A DNA stretch of 64,000 nucleotides from CAVXXB01 sp963765585. GTDB lineage: Bacteria; Calditrichota; Calditrichia; JAJRVZ01. Below are positions 53,793-63,493 of this stretch, one piece after another. The stretch covers positions 214,734-278,733 of the forward strand of contig CAVXXB010000010.1 in NCBI GenBank assembly GCA_963765585.1, given 5' to 3'. The translations under genes and the position numbers were made by a program. How positions within the stretch are numbered: position 1 is the stretch's first letter; each line of letters begins with the position of its first letter. Under the pieces are notes generated by a model. That model saw nothing but the letters and a program-made list of their open reading frames with translations, did not search any database and had not been told where the DNA came from.

Positions 53793-55190
53793 ATGGCAGA
53801 AACAGCAGCCGATGTCAGTAACCTGCGCGTAACCCCGCATGCAATTGATGTGGAACAGGCAGTATTATGTGCGATGATTCTCGATAAAGAGGCTATTGCC
53901 AAAGCGATAGAGAGTATCGACGAAACCTATTTTTATCGTGATTCGCACCGCGTCATATATATCGCGATCACCACTTTGTTCGATAACCACGAAGCAGTTG
54001 ACCTGCTAACCTTAACAGAAATGCTGAAGAAGCAGGAATCTCTCGAACAGGCCGGGGGTGCATATTATCTGGCTGAATTGGCAAATATGGTTCCTTCATC
54101 AGCAAATATTGAATACCATATCAATATTGCCAAGGATAAGGCCCTGGCCCGGAAATTGATAAGCGCATGTAATGAAATAATAACCAATTCCTATGATCAG
54201 ATACAGGATATTGAAGAACTATTGGATAAGGCGGAAAGATCGATTTTTGAAATATCTGAAAACCGTCTGCGAAAGGGATTTGTGTCTGTAAATCCTCTGC
54301 TGCATGCCACATTTGAGCAAATCGAAGAACTGTATCATGGCTCGCGAACCGGTGTTACCGGAATCCCTTCCGGCTATAAAAAACTGGATGAATTTACCGC
54401 TGGCTTTCAAAGAGCGGATTTTGTTGTGCTTGCCGGGCGACCCAGTATGGGGAAAACAGCCTTTGCTCTTAATCTGGCACGTACTGCGGCAGTGGAGCAC
54501 AAAATTGGTGTCGGAATTTTCAGTCTGGAAATGGCTTCGGAAGCGCTGGTACTTCGGTTGTTGTGCACAGAATCGATGGTAAACCAAACAAATGTACGTA
54601 GCGGAAAGATGAATGCCGAGGAATTAAAAAGACTGGCTCAACATGTCGGTACACTTGGTGAAGCGCCAATTTATATTGATGACTCAGCTGGTTTAACTAT
54701 TTTACAATTGAGATCCAAGGCACGCCGGCTTGTGGCTGAGAAGAATGTCCAGATGTTTATTGTCGATTATATGCAATTGATGGAGTCACCAAAAGAAGAA
54801 AGCCGGCAACAGGAAATCACCAAAATAAGCCGGTCACTCAAGTCACTGGCAAAGGAACTCAATGTGCCCGTGATGGCACTGTCTCAGTTATCCAGAGCCG
54901 TAGAAACCAGGGATAAGAGCCATCGTCCGCAACTCTCGGATTTACGCGAGTCAGGTGCTATTGAGCAGGATGCAGATGTGGTCATGTTTGTATATCGTCC
55001 CGAATATTATAATATCAAAGAATTTGAGGATACAAAAGAATCAACCTATAATAAGTGCGAGATCATAATCGGTAAACAAAGAAACGGACCTACAGGTAAT
55101 GTAAAACTAAATTTTTTAAAAGAATTTGGGAAGTTTTCCGATCCCACTCCGTTTACTGAAGAAGGTGTATTTGCGCCGGATGATTTTTAA
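53793..55190 (+). CDS. dnaB: replicative DNA helicase DnaB
   Basis: 465 residues. N-terminal helical domain with EQAVLCAMILD, linker, then RecA-like motor: Walker A GRPSMGKTAFALN, GIFSLEMASEAL, Walker B-region MFIVDYMQLM, and SDLRESGAIEQDADVVMF. No intein. GGAG lies about 8 bases before the ATG. Unwinds DNA at the replication fork as a hexamer. Confidence 0.96.
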   Translation: MAETAADVSNLRVTPHAIDVEQAVLCAMILDKEAIAKAIESIDETYFYRDSHRVIYIAITTLFDNHEAVDLLTLTEMLKKQESLEQAGGAYYLAELANMVPSSANIEYHINIAKDKALARKLISACNEIITNSYDQIQDIEELLDKAERSIFEISENRLRKGFVSVNPLLHATFEQIEELYHGSRTGVTGIPSGYKKLDEFTAGFQRADFVVLAGRPSMGKTAFALNLARTAAVEHKIGVGIFSLEMASEALVLRLLCTESMVNQTNVRSGKMNAEELKRLAQHVGTLGEAPIYIDDSAGLTILQLRSKARRLVAEKNVQMFIVDYMQLMESPKEESRQQEITKISRSLKSLAKELNVPVMALSQLSRAVETRDKSHRPQLSDLRESGAIEQDADVVMFVYRPEYYNIKEFEDTKESTYNKCEIIIGKQRNGPTGNVKLNFLKEFGKFSDPTPFTEEGVFAPDDF

Positions 55191-55251
55191 CTCCGGAACA
55201 ATTTGGTCCTAAAGGAATTATTATAGTAGAGTTGACAAGCAGAGTCTGGTA

Positions 55252-57444
55252 ATGTCTGAAGAAAAATTATTAAAACAATTACATAAAACCTATGATCCTC
55301 AGTTCGATCAGATGATCAATCGGGTCTCAGATTATACAAAATCGAAAGATTTGTCTATTCTTACCAATGCCTACAATTTTAGCATCGATATTCATAAGGG
55401 ACAACGTCGTTATTCGGGTGAGCCTTATTTTGATCACGTCTTTCGCGTAGCCGAAATTTTAACAGAATTAAAAATGGACTCAACGACCATTGCGGCCGGC
55501 TTCCTTCACGATACTGTGGAAGATACCGGAGTCAATTTAGACGAATTAAAAGAAAAATTTGGTGAAGACGTCGCAGTACTGGTTGATGGGGTGACAAAAA
55601 TAAGTGAACTCAAACTGGAGAGCCGGGAAGAGCGACAGGCCGAAACATTCCGAAAAATGCTGCTCTCAATGGCCCAGGATGTACGCGTCATCATAATAAA
55701 ATTCGCAGATCGTCTGCATAATATGCGTACCCTGGAGTATTTGCCAAGCAAGAAACGTGACAGAATAGCCATTGAGACCCGCGATGTTTATATCCCTTTA
55801 GCACACCGTTTTGGTATTGCCAAGATCAAGTGGGAAATGGAAGATCTGATCTTAAAACATCTTGATGAAAATGCATATAATGATCTTAACCGTAAGGTGA
55901 ATCAGCGGCGGGAAGAGCGCGAAGGATATATTGAGAGTGTTACCGCACCCATCATCAAAGAATTAAAAAAAGCAAAAATAAAGTCTTCGGTGAGTGGCCG
56001 GGCCAAACATTTTTATAGTATATATAATAAGATGCAGCGACGGAGTAAACCATTCGAAGAAATTTATGATTTACTTGCCATCCGGATTGTCGTAAAGAAG
56101 ATTGAAGAATGCTATTATACGCTGGGCATAGTGCATAACTTGTATATGCCGGTTTATGACCGGTTTAAGGATTATATTGCCATGCCCAAGATCAATGGTT
56201 ATCAATCATTGCATACCACGGTGGTTGGTCCCGGCGGCAAAATGGTCGAAATTCAGATACGTACCTGGGAAATGCATCGTACGGCAGAGATTGGAATTGC
56301 GGCACACTGGTTGTATAAGGAAGGTAAGACCTCAGATATCGAGTTTGAACGTCATATGGGATGGATTCGTTCACTGGTCGATCAGCATATGCCTGAAGAA
56401 GATCCTCAGGCATTTATGGAAAATCTTAAAATTGATTTGTTTCAGGATGAGGTTTTTGTGTTTTCACCAAAAGGTGATGTATATAAATTGCCGGGAAAAT
56501 CGTCAACGATTGATTTCGCATTTGCCATTCATAGTGATGTCGGGATGCACACAATAGGTGCAAAAGTGAACGGCCGTATCGTCCCCTTAAAAACGCAGCT
56601 GAATAGTGGTGACCAGGTCGAAATCATTACATCGGCAAATCAGGAGCCCCATCAGGACTGGCTGGCATATGTAAAAACCAGCCGGGCGCAACAACGGATC
56701 CGAAAACATCTCCGTGAACTACAGCAAAGCCAAACAATAAAATTTGGTGAAGAAATTCTGATTAAATATTTAAAAAAATATAATATGGATCTAAAATCGC
56801 CCGCATTTCAGGAAATAATGCCAAAACTGGGATTCCAGAATTTGGATAGTCTGCTTCTGGTTTTGGGTAAGGGCGAATACACGACGGATAACATCACTAA
56901 AAAATTATTTCCCGATAAGGTACCAGAGCAAAAACGCGATCCGTTTTTTGTAAAATATATCAAGCGTGCCCGATCTGAAACCGGTATCCGGGTTCAGGGT
57001 ATGAATGATGTCATGATTAATTTTGGTAAGTGTTGTCAACCTGTTCCGGGTGATAAAATTATCGGTTTTATTACCCGTGGAAAGGGTATTACGGTTCATA
57101 GAATTGATTGCAATAACATGCTGAATATAACGCAAGATAGCGAAAAGTTGATCGAGGTTAACTGGGATATTGAACCGGATCAAAATTTCCAGGTTCACAT
57201 CGCTTTATTAAGTGAAGATCGGCGTGACCTTTTGCGTGACGTGTCATCTGCAATATCAAAAAGTGAAACCAATATTATTCTGGTTGAATTTAAACTTGAG
57301 GACACCCTCGTCAAAGGTAATTTAATGGTTGAAGTAAAGGATTTACATCATCTGACGAAAGTGATACAAAGTATCCGTAAAATCAAAGGTATTATTTCTG
57401 TTGAGCGTGTGGAAGGTTCTTTGGTGACCGAAGGGCCTAACTAA
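55252..57444 (+). CDS. rel: bifunctional (p)ppGpp synthetase/hydrolase (RelA/SpoT)
   Basis: 730 residues. The HD hydrolase domain has FDHVFRVAEIL and FLHDTVEDT. The synthetase domain has GRAKHFYSIYNKMQRR and MPKINGYQSLHTTVVG. A TGS domain (VFVFSPKGDVYKLPG) and C-terminal zinc-finger-like (FGKCCQPVPGDKI) and ACT domains follow. Both activities look intact. Controls the stringent response. It lies 61 bases after dnaB and 34 before greA on the same strand. Confidence 0.95.
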   Translation: MSEEKLLKQLHKTYDPQFDQMINRVSDYTKSKDLSILTNAYNFSIDIHKGQRRYSGEPYFDHVFRVAEILTELKMDSTTIAAGFLHDTVEDTGVNLDELKEKFGEDVAVLVDGVTKISELKLESREERQAETFRKMLLSMAQDVRVIIIKFADRLHNMRTLEYLPSKKRDRIAIETRDVYIPLAHRFGIAKIKWEMEDLILKHLDENAYNDLNRKVNQRREEREGYIESVTAPIIKELKKAKIKSSVSGRAKHFYSIYNKMQRRSKPFEEIYDLLAIRIVVKKIEECYYTLGIVHNLYMPVYDRFKDYIAMPKINGYQSLHTTVVGPGGKMVEIQIRTWEMHRTAEIGIAAHWLYKEGKTSDIEFERHMGWIRSLVDQHMPEEDPQAFMENLKIDLFQDEVFVFSPKGDVYKLPGKSSTIDFAFAIHSDVGMHTIGAKVNGRIVPLKTQLNSGDQVEIITSANQEPHQDWLAYVKTSRAQQRIRKHLRELQQSQTIKFGEEILIKYLKKYNMDLKSPAFQEIMPKLGFQNLDSLLLVLGKGEYTTDNITKKLFPDKVPEQKRDPFFVKYIKRARSETGIRVQGMNDVMINFGKCCQPVPGDKIIGFITRGKGITVHRIDCNNMLNITQDSEKLIEVNWDIEPDQNFQVHIALLSEDRRDLLRDVSSAISKSETNIILVEFKLEDTLVKGNLMVEVKDLHHLTKVIQSIRKIKGIISVERVEGSLVTEGPN

Positions 57445-57478
57445 ATCGAACATATTTGTAAATAAAGGAGTTTACCCG

Positions 57479-57955
57479 GTGGATATTGAATATTTGACAA
57501 AAGAAGGTCTGCAAAAAATAAAAGATGAACTGCATGAATCCAAGTTCAAAAAAAGACCGATTGTCTCACAAAAAGTAGCCACAGCAAGGGAACATGGCGA
57601 TCTGAAAGAAAATGCCGAGTACCATGCTGCCCGGGAAGAACTATCGCTCTTAGAATCAAAGATTCAAATGCTTCAGGATCGGGTTAGTCGCGCCAGGGTT
57701 ATTGATGAATCAGAAATATCAAATGATAAGGTGTATCTGCTCACAACCGTGGTATTAAAAGATCTCGATTTTGATGAGACACTTGAGTACCAATTGGTTT
57801 CACCGTCCGAGGCGGACGCAATGAATAATAAAATTTCGACTACCTCACCAATCGGAAAAGCACTGCTGGGAAAAATCAGGGGTGAAAAAGTGGAAGTTCA
57901 GGTCCCGGCAGGAACTATTCACTACGAAATTCTTGATATAAAAAAACCGGTGTAG
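57479..57955 (+). CDS. greA: transcription elongation factor GreA
   Basis: 158 residues, GTG start at 57479 with AAAGGAG about 10 bases upstream. The N-terminal coiled coil with the acidic tip ATAREHGDLKENAEY is followed by the FKBP-like C-terminal domain (SPIGKALLGKIRGEKVEV). Rescues backtracked RNA polymerase. Downstream of rel, so growth and transcription control genes are grouped. Confidence 0.95.
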   Translation: MDIEYLTKEGLQKIKDELHESKFKKRPIVSQKVATAREHGDLKENAEYHAAREELSLLESKIQMLQDRVSRARVIDESEISNDKVYLLTTVVLKDLDFDETLEYQLVSPSEADAMNNKISTTSPIGKALLGKIRGEKVEVQVPAGTIHYEILDIKKPV

Positions 57956-58117
57956 TCAAGATTCTCTATCCAATCTTGAATATTATCTTAAAAAATTGCT
58001 TTCATTTTTCTATATTCCTTCGCAACTTATATAGTTATAATTCGTCTTTAATTGTAGATTTTGAATTAATACTTTCATCCTAATTTATCGGGATATTAAA
58101 TTGTGAATTAAAGATAA

Positions 58118-58163
58118 ACCACAGAGAACTCAGAGTATTTCTCTGTGTCCTCTGTGGTTATTT
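58118..58163. repeat. inverted period-9 repeat
   Basis: AACCACAGAGAACTCAGAG pairs with CTCTGTGTCCTCTGTGGTT around TATTT. This is the most compact example of the period-9 inverted class. Confidence 0.75.
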
Positions 58164-58193
58164 ATACAACCATGTATTAATAAGGGAGGAAAA

Positions 58194-58856
58194 ATGCCGG
58201 ATTTTGAAGAATTAAAGAGTAAAAAATTATACCGTTCACAAAATAATCGGATGATTGGCGGAGTTTGTGGTGGTATTGCAGAATATTTTTCTATTGATCC
58301 GACTGTTGTAAGAATTATTTGGGTAGCCATTTCTTTACTGGGCGGTTTTGGCATCCTGGTGTATCTGGCATCATTATTTATTATCCCAAATAATCCGGAA
58401 GAATCTCCGGTTGAAGAAGCAAAAAACCTGATAAAGGATAAAAACCTGTTCTGGGGCTCGTTATTAATCGTTGTGGGATTGTTCCTTATTCTACGTCAAA
58501 TGGGACTGTTCTATACTTTTCATTTCTGGAATATTCCGTGGCAGTCTGTCTGGGCTATTGTTCTGATTACGATCGGTGGCGTATTGCTCTATAACAGGTT
58601 AAAGGACAATGGGGAAACGACAGAAGAAAATGTTTCTGGAAAAAAATTATATCGCTCCCGTGTACAAAAAATGATTGCCGGTGTTTGCGGCGGTCTGGCA
58701 GAATATTTTGAACTTGATGTTTCGATCGTTCGTGTTCTGTCGGTAATTGGTACTTTTATTACCGCAGGCTTGGGTGTCATTGTTTATATAGTTATGGCGA
58801 TTATGATTCATGAGGATCCCGAACAATTGGAAGATAAAAGTATCGAAGTTAAATAA
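58194..58856 (+). CDS. membrane protein with two PspC domains
   Basis: 220 residues. Two copies of the PspC motif, KLYRSQNNRMIGGVCGGIAE and KLYRSRVQKMIAGVCGGLAE, each with a following membrane helix pair. Between them are two LiaF-like membrane segments (about 86-125). PspC proteins sense or signal envelope stress; the double form is a duplication. GGGAGGAAAA precedes the ATG. Confidence 0.85.
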   Translation: MPDFEELKSKKLYRSQNNRMIGGVCGGIAEYFSIDPTVVRIIWVAISLLGGFGILVYLASLFIIPNNPEESPVEEAKNLIKDKNLFWGSLLIVVGLFLILRQMGLFYTFHFWNIPWQSVWAIVLITIGGVLLYNRLKDNGETTEENVSGKKLYRSRVQKMIAGVCGGLAEYFELDVSIVRVLSVIGTFITAGLGVIVYIVMAIMIHEDPEQLEDKSIEVK

Positions 58857-58867
58857 GGGTGAAAATT

Positions 58868-59387
58868 ATGCGAGATTATACAGGTCCAATAATACTCATT
58901 GGATTGGGCATATATCTGTTGTTTAATCGAGCTGGATTATTTGTCATTCCGTTGGCCCGATGTTATTACATATGGATTTATCCTCATAGGCTTTCTTATG
59001 GTCCTCAATGCATTTGATAAGCCTGAGAAGAAAGGGATTCTTGGCGGGGTATTCTTTATGAGTTATGGTATAACCCTTAGTTTAATGCGTTATCGTGTCA
59101 TATACCCGGATGATTATTTTGGCTATGGAACATTCTTTTTAGCCCTGGCCCTGGCAAATCTGGTGTATTTTTTCTTCCGGACTGATCGGATTTTAAATCT
59201 GACCTGGGCAATTATCTTTGCGGCCGTTGGCGGAATTTTTATGTCCATGTATTTTGATGTATTCCAGCCCTGGTATATCGAAGATCAGGTCAGAACCTAC
59301 TGGCCTGTTATTCTAATCCTGCTGGGCTTAGGTGTGATATTAAATGCCTTTCGTAAGAAAGATTCCGTCTCGGTAAACGGCACATAA
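58868..59387 (+). CDS. membrane protein next to PspC, one frameshift near 58945-58955
   Basis: About 172 residues when one base is removed. The start MRDYTGPIILIGLGIYLLFN follows the PspC gene by 11 bases. The first frame breaks near VIPL, and the second frame continues with WPDVITYGFILIGFLMVLNA. About five membrane helices in all, ending with a short polar tail. Resembles LiaF-type membrane regions that accompany PspC. Role unknown. Confidence 0.65.
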
Positions 59388-59945
59388 TGACCCATCCCCC
59401 AGCCCCTCCCTCCAAAGCAGGGACCATGTGACCCATCCCCTAGCCCCTTCCCTCCAGAGCAGGGAAGGGGAACCACAAATTAAATAGTCAATATTTAGAT
59501 CCGCGTTAATCCGTCCTGCCCCGTCTCACGGGGGTATTCCGTGTAATCCGCGTTCTATGATAGATGACCCATTCCCCAGCCCCTCCCTTCAAAGCAGGGA
59601 CCATGTGACCCATCCCCTAGCCCCTTCCCTCCAAGCAGGGAAGGGGAACCGCAAATTAAATAGTCAATTAATAAATCCGCGAGAATCCGTGTTATCCGCG
59701 TAATCCGCGTTCTATGATGAAGAACCCATTCCCCAGCCCCTCCCTTCAAAGCAGGGACCATGTGACCCATCCCCTAGCCCCTTCCCTCCAAGCAGGGAAG
59801 GGGAACCGCAAATTAAATAGTCAATTAATAAATCCGCGAGAATCCGTCCTGCCCCGTCTCACGGGGGTATTCCGCGTAATCCGCGTTCTATGATAGATGA
59901 CCCATTCCCCAGCCCCTCCCTTCAAAGCGGTGATATTCCCTCGAA
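59388..59945. repeat. tandem repeat block, about four copies of 150-180 bp
   Basis: Units begin TGACCCAT(C/T)CCCCAGCCC (59388, 59566, 59727, 59898). A shorter TGACCCATCCCCTAGCCC (59429, about 59607, 59764) is nested within. Each ends with GAATCCG/GTAATCCGCGTTCTATGA, and some copies carry CCCCGTCTCACGGGG. No gene is seen. Confidence 0.8.
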
Positions 59946-59993
59946 TAAAAAACACTTTAAGTTTTCCATGAAAATCCGTATTTTTCAGGCATT

Positions 59994-60824
59994 ATGAAAA
60001 GATATGCTGTGCTGGGAAGAAAACTGGGCCATTCGTTATCACCCCTAATGCATAATATGGCATTCAAAGAGCGTGGTATTGATGCAGAATACGTAGGCAT
60101 TGAATTTGAAGCAACCGCTATTGAAGAAACCATTGAACGACTGAAAGATGAAAAATTTTCCGGATTTAATATTACCATTCCATATAAAACGGATATCATC
60201 AAATATCTGACCCATCTGGATGATGACGCAGGTCGGATTGGTGCCGTTAATACAGTGAAAATTGAAAATGATAACTGGACCGGGTATAATACAGATGTCT
60301 ATGGATTCCTGCAACCTCTGCTTAAATTGAATAAATCCTTTCAAAGTATGGCAATTCTGGGTAATGGGGGCGCGGCGAGAGCAGTCACCTATGCATTGCA
60401 AAAGCAGTATCATCCGGAACAAATATTTATTTGTGCCAGGAATGAACAAAAATCCAATCAGATTATCAAAGACTATCCGAAGCAAAATATAAGCCATTGT
60501 AACATCAATATGGCAATTGAAGTAATCTCCCAGTCGGATCTCATTGTCAATACAACACCATTGGGAATGAGTCCGGATACCGGATCCACACCGCTAAAAT
60601 TGACTCACAAATTGCGAAATAATGCGGTGGTTTATGATTTAATCTATAATCCGCTGCAGACCCGCTTTTTAACGGAGATAAAAGAAAATAATCCGGGCGC
60701 AACCATCATTGGTGGATTAGAAATGTTTGTAGGGCAGGCGGCGGCGGCCTTTCGCATCTGGACGGGAGAAGAGTTTCCCGTGGGGAAGGTGATGGATATT
60801 TTAAGAAAGCACCTCAGTCCCTGA
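59994..60824 (+). CDS. aroE: shikimate dehydrogenase
   Basis: 276 residues. Reduces 3-dehydroshikimate with NADPH in aromatic amino-acid synthesis. The substrate domain has GRKLGHSLSPLMHN, FNITIPYK (catalytic Lys) and GAVNTV. The nucleotide domain has NGGAARAVTYAL, with ARNEQKS at the NADP phosphate site, then NTTPLGMSP and the C-terminal GLEMFVGQAAAAF. Complete and normal. The stop is immediately followed by AGTCCCTG-like octamers. Confidence 0.95.
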   Translation: MKRYAVLGRKLGHSLSPLMHNMAFKERGIDAEYVGIEFEATAIEETIERLKDEKFSGFNITIPYKTDIIKYLTHLDDDAGRIGAVNTVKIENDNWTGYNTDVYGFLQPLLKLNKSFQSMAILGNGGAARAVTYALQKQYHPEQIFICARNEQKSNQIIKDYPKQNISHCNINMAIEVISQSDLIVNTTPLGMSPDTGSTPLKLTHKLRNNAVVYDLIYNPLQTRFLTEIKENNPGATIIGGLEMFVGQAAAAFRIWTGEEFPVGKVMDILRKHLSP

Positions 60825-61042
60825 GCGCCTGAGTCCCTGAGTCCCTGAGTGCCATCAGAATGGCTGTCTAATCCAAAATCCAAAATCCAAAATCAATATT
60901 TGTCATTTCCTGAAATCCTCCCGTTGTGTGGGCACTGAGTCCAATATTGGTCAACTTTGTGCAGGCAATACGGGAAGATCCCTTCGGAATGACTAATTAA
61001 TCCAAATTCCAAAATCCAAAATCAACAACGGTCAATCGCCAA
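60825..61042. repeat. octamer tract and inverse copy of the 43.4-kb repeat
   Basis: GAGTCCCT units at about 60829-60850, AATCCAAA heptamers, then the third copy of the dispersed repeat (GTGTGGGCACTGAGTCC, CAATACGGGAAGATCC) in inverse orientation. Confidence 0.65.
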
Positions 61043-63493
61043 TTACTCCTCTTCTTCTTCAGTAGATTGATCGGCCATCAACTTATTTGCTGCTTTATCC
61101 AATTGCTTACCAAATCGTTTGGCGCTGGTGCTAAATTCAATCAGACGTTTATGAACCAGATCAAACACAGAATCTTTTGTAAAAGTACCGTCTTTATGTT
61201 TTTGGCCGGCAGCAACCCCGGTTAATATTCTAATCCCGTCTTCTATTTTACTCACTGACCAGATATTGAATTTACCATTTTTGACTGCCTGGATGACTTC
61301 ATCACTCAGCATAAGATTCTTTACATTTGATTCCGGGATGATCACACCTTGTTTACCGGTAAGGCGGTGCTGATTACAGACATCAAAATATCCCTCTATT
61401 TTTTCATTTACCCCGCCGATGGCCTGAACCTCACCTTTCTGGTTTACCGATCCGGTGACGGCAATTCCCTGGGAAATAGGTAATTGCGAAAGTGAGGAGA
61501 GCAGGGCATAAAGTTCAGCAGTAGAGGCGCTATCGCCATCAATCATACCATAACTTTGTTCAAATGTAATACTGGATGAAAAGGACATGGGAATATTAGT
61601 GCCAAAATTGGAAGCAAAAAACCCGGATAAGATTAATATTCCTTTGTCGTGTAATTTTCCGCTGAGTTTGGCCTCACGTTCAATATTTATAATACCGCGG
61701 CTGCCAATAAATGTGGAGACGGTAATTCGGGTGGGTTTGCCAAAACTATAGTCCCCCATATTATACACCGCCAGACCATTTATCTGCCCGATTTTCAGAC
61801 CATCGATATCGAACTTAATCGTATTTTCGCGAATTGAATTTTGAATTTTCTCTTCAGTCAGATTGCGGCGGTACTTCTCTTCCAGCAGGGCTTTGCTTAC
61901 ATCATCTTTGGTTACATTTTTGCGACCACTGTTTCCGGCCCAATAAGAGGATTCACGTAATAAGCGTACGATTTCTGAAAAACGAATTGAGAGTTTGTTC
62001 TGATGATCTGTCAGACGATAGGCATGGTTTATGACACTCTGCACGGCACTGCGATCAAAATGATGTAATTTTTCTTCGCGCACCACGCGAGAGATGAATT
62101 TTACATATTTGTGAATACTGGATTTTGTTTCTTTAACCTCATAATCAAAATCAGCACGAATCTTAAATATTTTACGAAAATCTTCGTCATGACGATGTAA
62201 AATATGATACGCATGACTCTGCCCGATTATTATTATCTTTACCTTCAGAGAAACGGGTTTTGGTCTTAGTCCGGCCGAAGTCATCACACCATGCAACTCG
62301 TTCACATCTTCTATGATCAGGCAGCGGCTGCGTAGTGCACGTTTTAGTGCATCATAGACAAAAGGCTGTCGCAATACCTGGTCCATGTCCAGGATTAAAA
62401 ATCCCCCATTGGCTTTTAGAAGTGATCCGGCCTTTATCATTGTATAGTCTGTGTACAGATATCCGAGATATGATTTTTTCTCAATCCGACCAAACAGGTT
62501 GTTGTAGGTCGGATTCATTTCATATATTACCGGCGCGCCTTTGAGGCGTGAGTTGTCTACCACATGATTGATGGTATACTTATTGACCTGGCGCTGATCA
62601 ATTGCTTCGCCAGGTTTGGCAGCGGCGCCATTGTTATTTTTTGGTTCTAAAAACGAATATACATTTTCGATAATATCAAATATTACATCTTCGATATATT
62701 CAGCTACATCCGGAAAGTCTTTGAATTCCTTTCGTAACTGTTGAAACTGACTTTCTACAATAATACGTGCGGTTTCCTCATTTAACTCTTCCACATCCTC
62801 TTCGGTGTAGCGGTCGAGCATGGTGGCTTCCTGCACCATATCTTTTAACATCTTCTGAACACTCTGGATATTTTTTTCCAGTTTCTTTTTCGCATCCACG
62901 CTTAGTTTTTGAAATTGTTCATCTTCCATGGGTTGGTCATTAATCAATGGAATGGTTTGAAATCCCGTGGTTGAGCCTTTAATCTGGATATTTAAATTTC
63001 TTGCTTCTTTCTCGACTTTGGTGAACATATCTCTCTTTTTATTTTGAGATTGTTCCACGATCTTATTCTTTTTTTCCAGGTATTGTTCGCTTTGAAATGA
63101 ACTGGAAAGAGTATTACGCAGACTTTCTATATTACGGAAAAAGTGTCTAAGCAGCACGCGCGCTTTACGGCTGGGTAAGCTGAGTGATTTTGGTTCATCG
63201 GGATTCTCAAAATTATAGACATACAGCCAGTCGTTGGGCTTTTCTTTTTTGTAAGCCGTCTTTCGAAGCAGGTCATTCACAATGGTGGTCCGGCCGGTGC
63301 CGCGAAAACCGGTGACAAAAATGTTGTAGGAGGGATCTTCCATTGCCAGGCCAAAATTGATCGCCTTAACAGCCCGATCCTGACCGATCACCGAATCCAG
63401 TGATTGAATTTCATTCGTCGTTTTAAATGGGATTTTGGAGAGATCTGCATTTTTCTTGAGTTTTGATATGGGCACTTCACACTTCTTATACAT
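61043..63493 (-). CDS. Lon-like ATP-dependent protease (LonB/AAA type)
   Basis: 816 residues from ATG 63493, which has GGGAGG 5 bases upstream; an upstream ATG at 63541 has no ribosome site. The ATPase part has the Walker A variant TGFRGTGRTT and Walker B GGFLILDMD. Between them is a long coiled insert (about 140-270) with many Lys/Glu. The C-terminal peptidase has Ser in DGDSASTAELYALL and Lys in GGVNEKIEGYF, the Lon Ser-Lys dyad. Similar AAA_32 proteases degrade misfolded proteins in the cytoplasm. No Lon N-domain. Convergent with aroE. Confidence 0.88.
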   Translation of the reverse strand: MYKKCEVPISKLKKNADLSKIPFKTTNEIQSLDSVIGQDRAVKAINFGLAMEDPSYNIFVTGFRGTGRTTIVNDLLRKTAYKKEKPNDWLYVYNFENPDEPKSLSLPSRKARVLLRHFFRNIESLRNTLSSSFQSEQYLEKKNKIVEQSQNKKRDMFTKVEKEARNLNIQIKGSTTGFQTIPLINDQPMEDEQFQKLSVDAKKKLEKNIQSVQKMLKDMVQEATMLDRYTEEDVEELNEETARIIVESQFQQLRKEFKDFPDVAEYIEDVIFDIIENVYSFLEPKNNNGAAAKPGEAIDQRQVNKYTINHVVDNSRLKGAPVIYEMNPTYNNLFGRIEKKSYLGYLYTDYTMIKAGSLLKANGGFLILDMDQVLRQPFVYDALKRALRSRCLIIEDVNELHGVMTSAGLRPKPVSLKVKIIIIGQSHAYHILHRHDEDFRKIFKIRADFDYEVKETKSSIHKYVKFISRVVREEKLHHFDRSAVQSVINHAYRLTDHQNKLSIRFSEIVRLLRESSYWAGNSGRKNVTKDDVSKALLEEKYRRNLTEEKIQNSIRENTIKFDIDGLKIGQINGLAVYNMGDYSFGKPTRITVSTFIGSRGIINIEREAKLSGKLHDKGILILSGFFASNFGTNIPMSFSSSITFEQSYGMIDGDSASTAELYALLSSLSQLPISQGIAVTGSVNQKGEVQAIGGVNEKIEGYFDVCNQHRLTGKQGVIIPESNVKNLMLSDEVIQAVKNGKFNIWSVSKIEDGIRILTGVAAGQKHKDGTFTKDSVFDLVHKRLIEFSTSAKRFGKQLDKAANKLMADQSTEEEEE

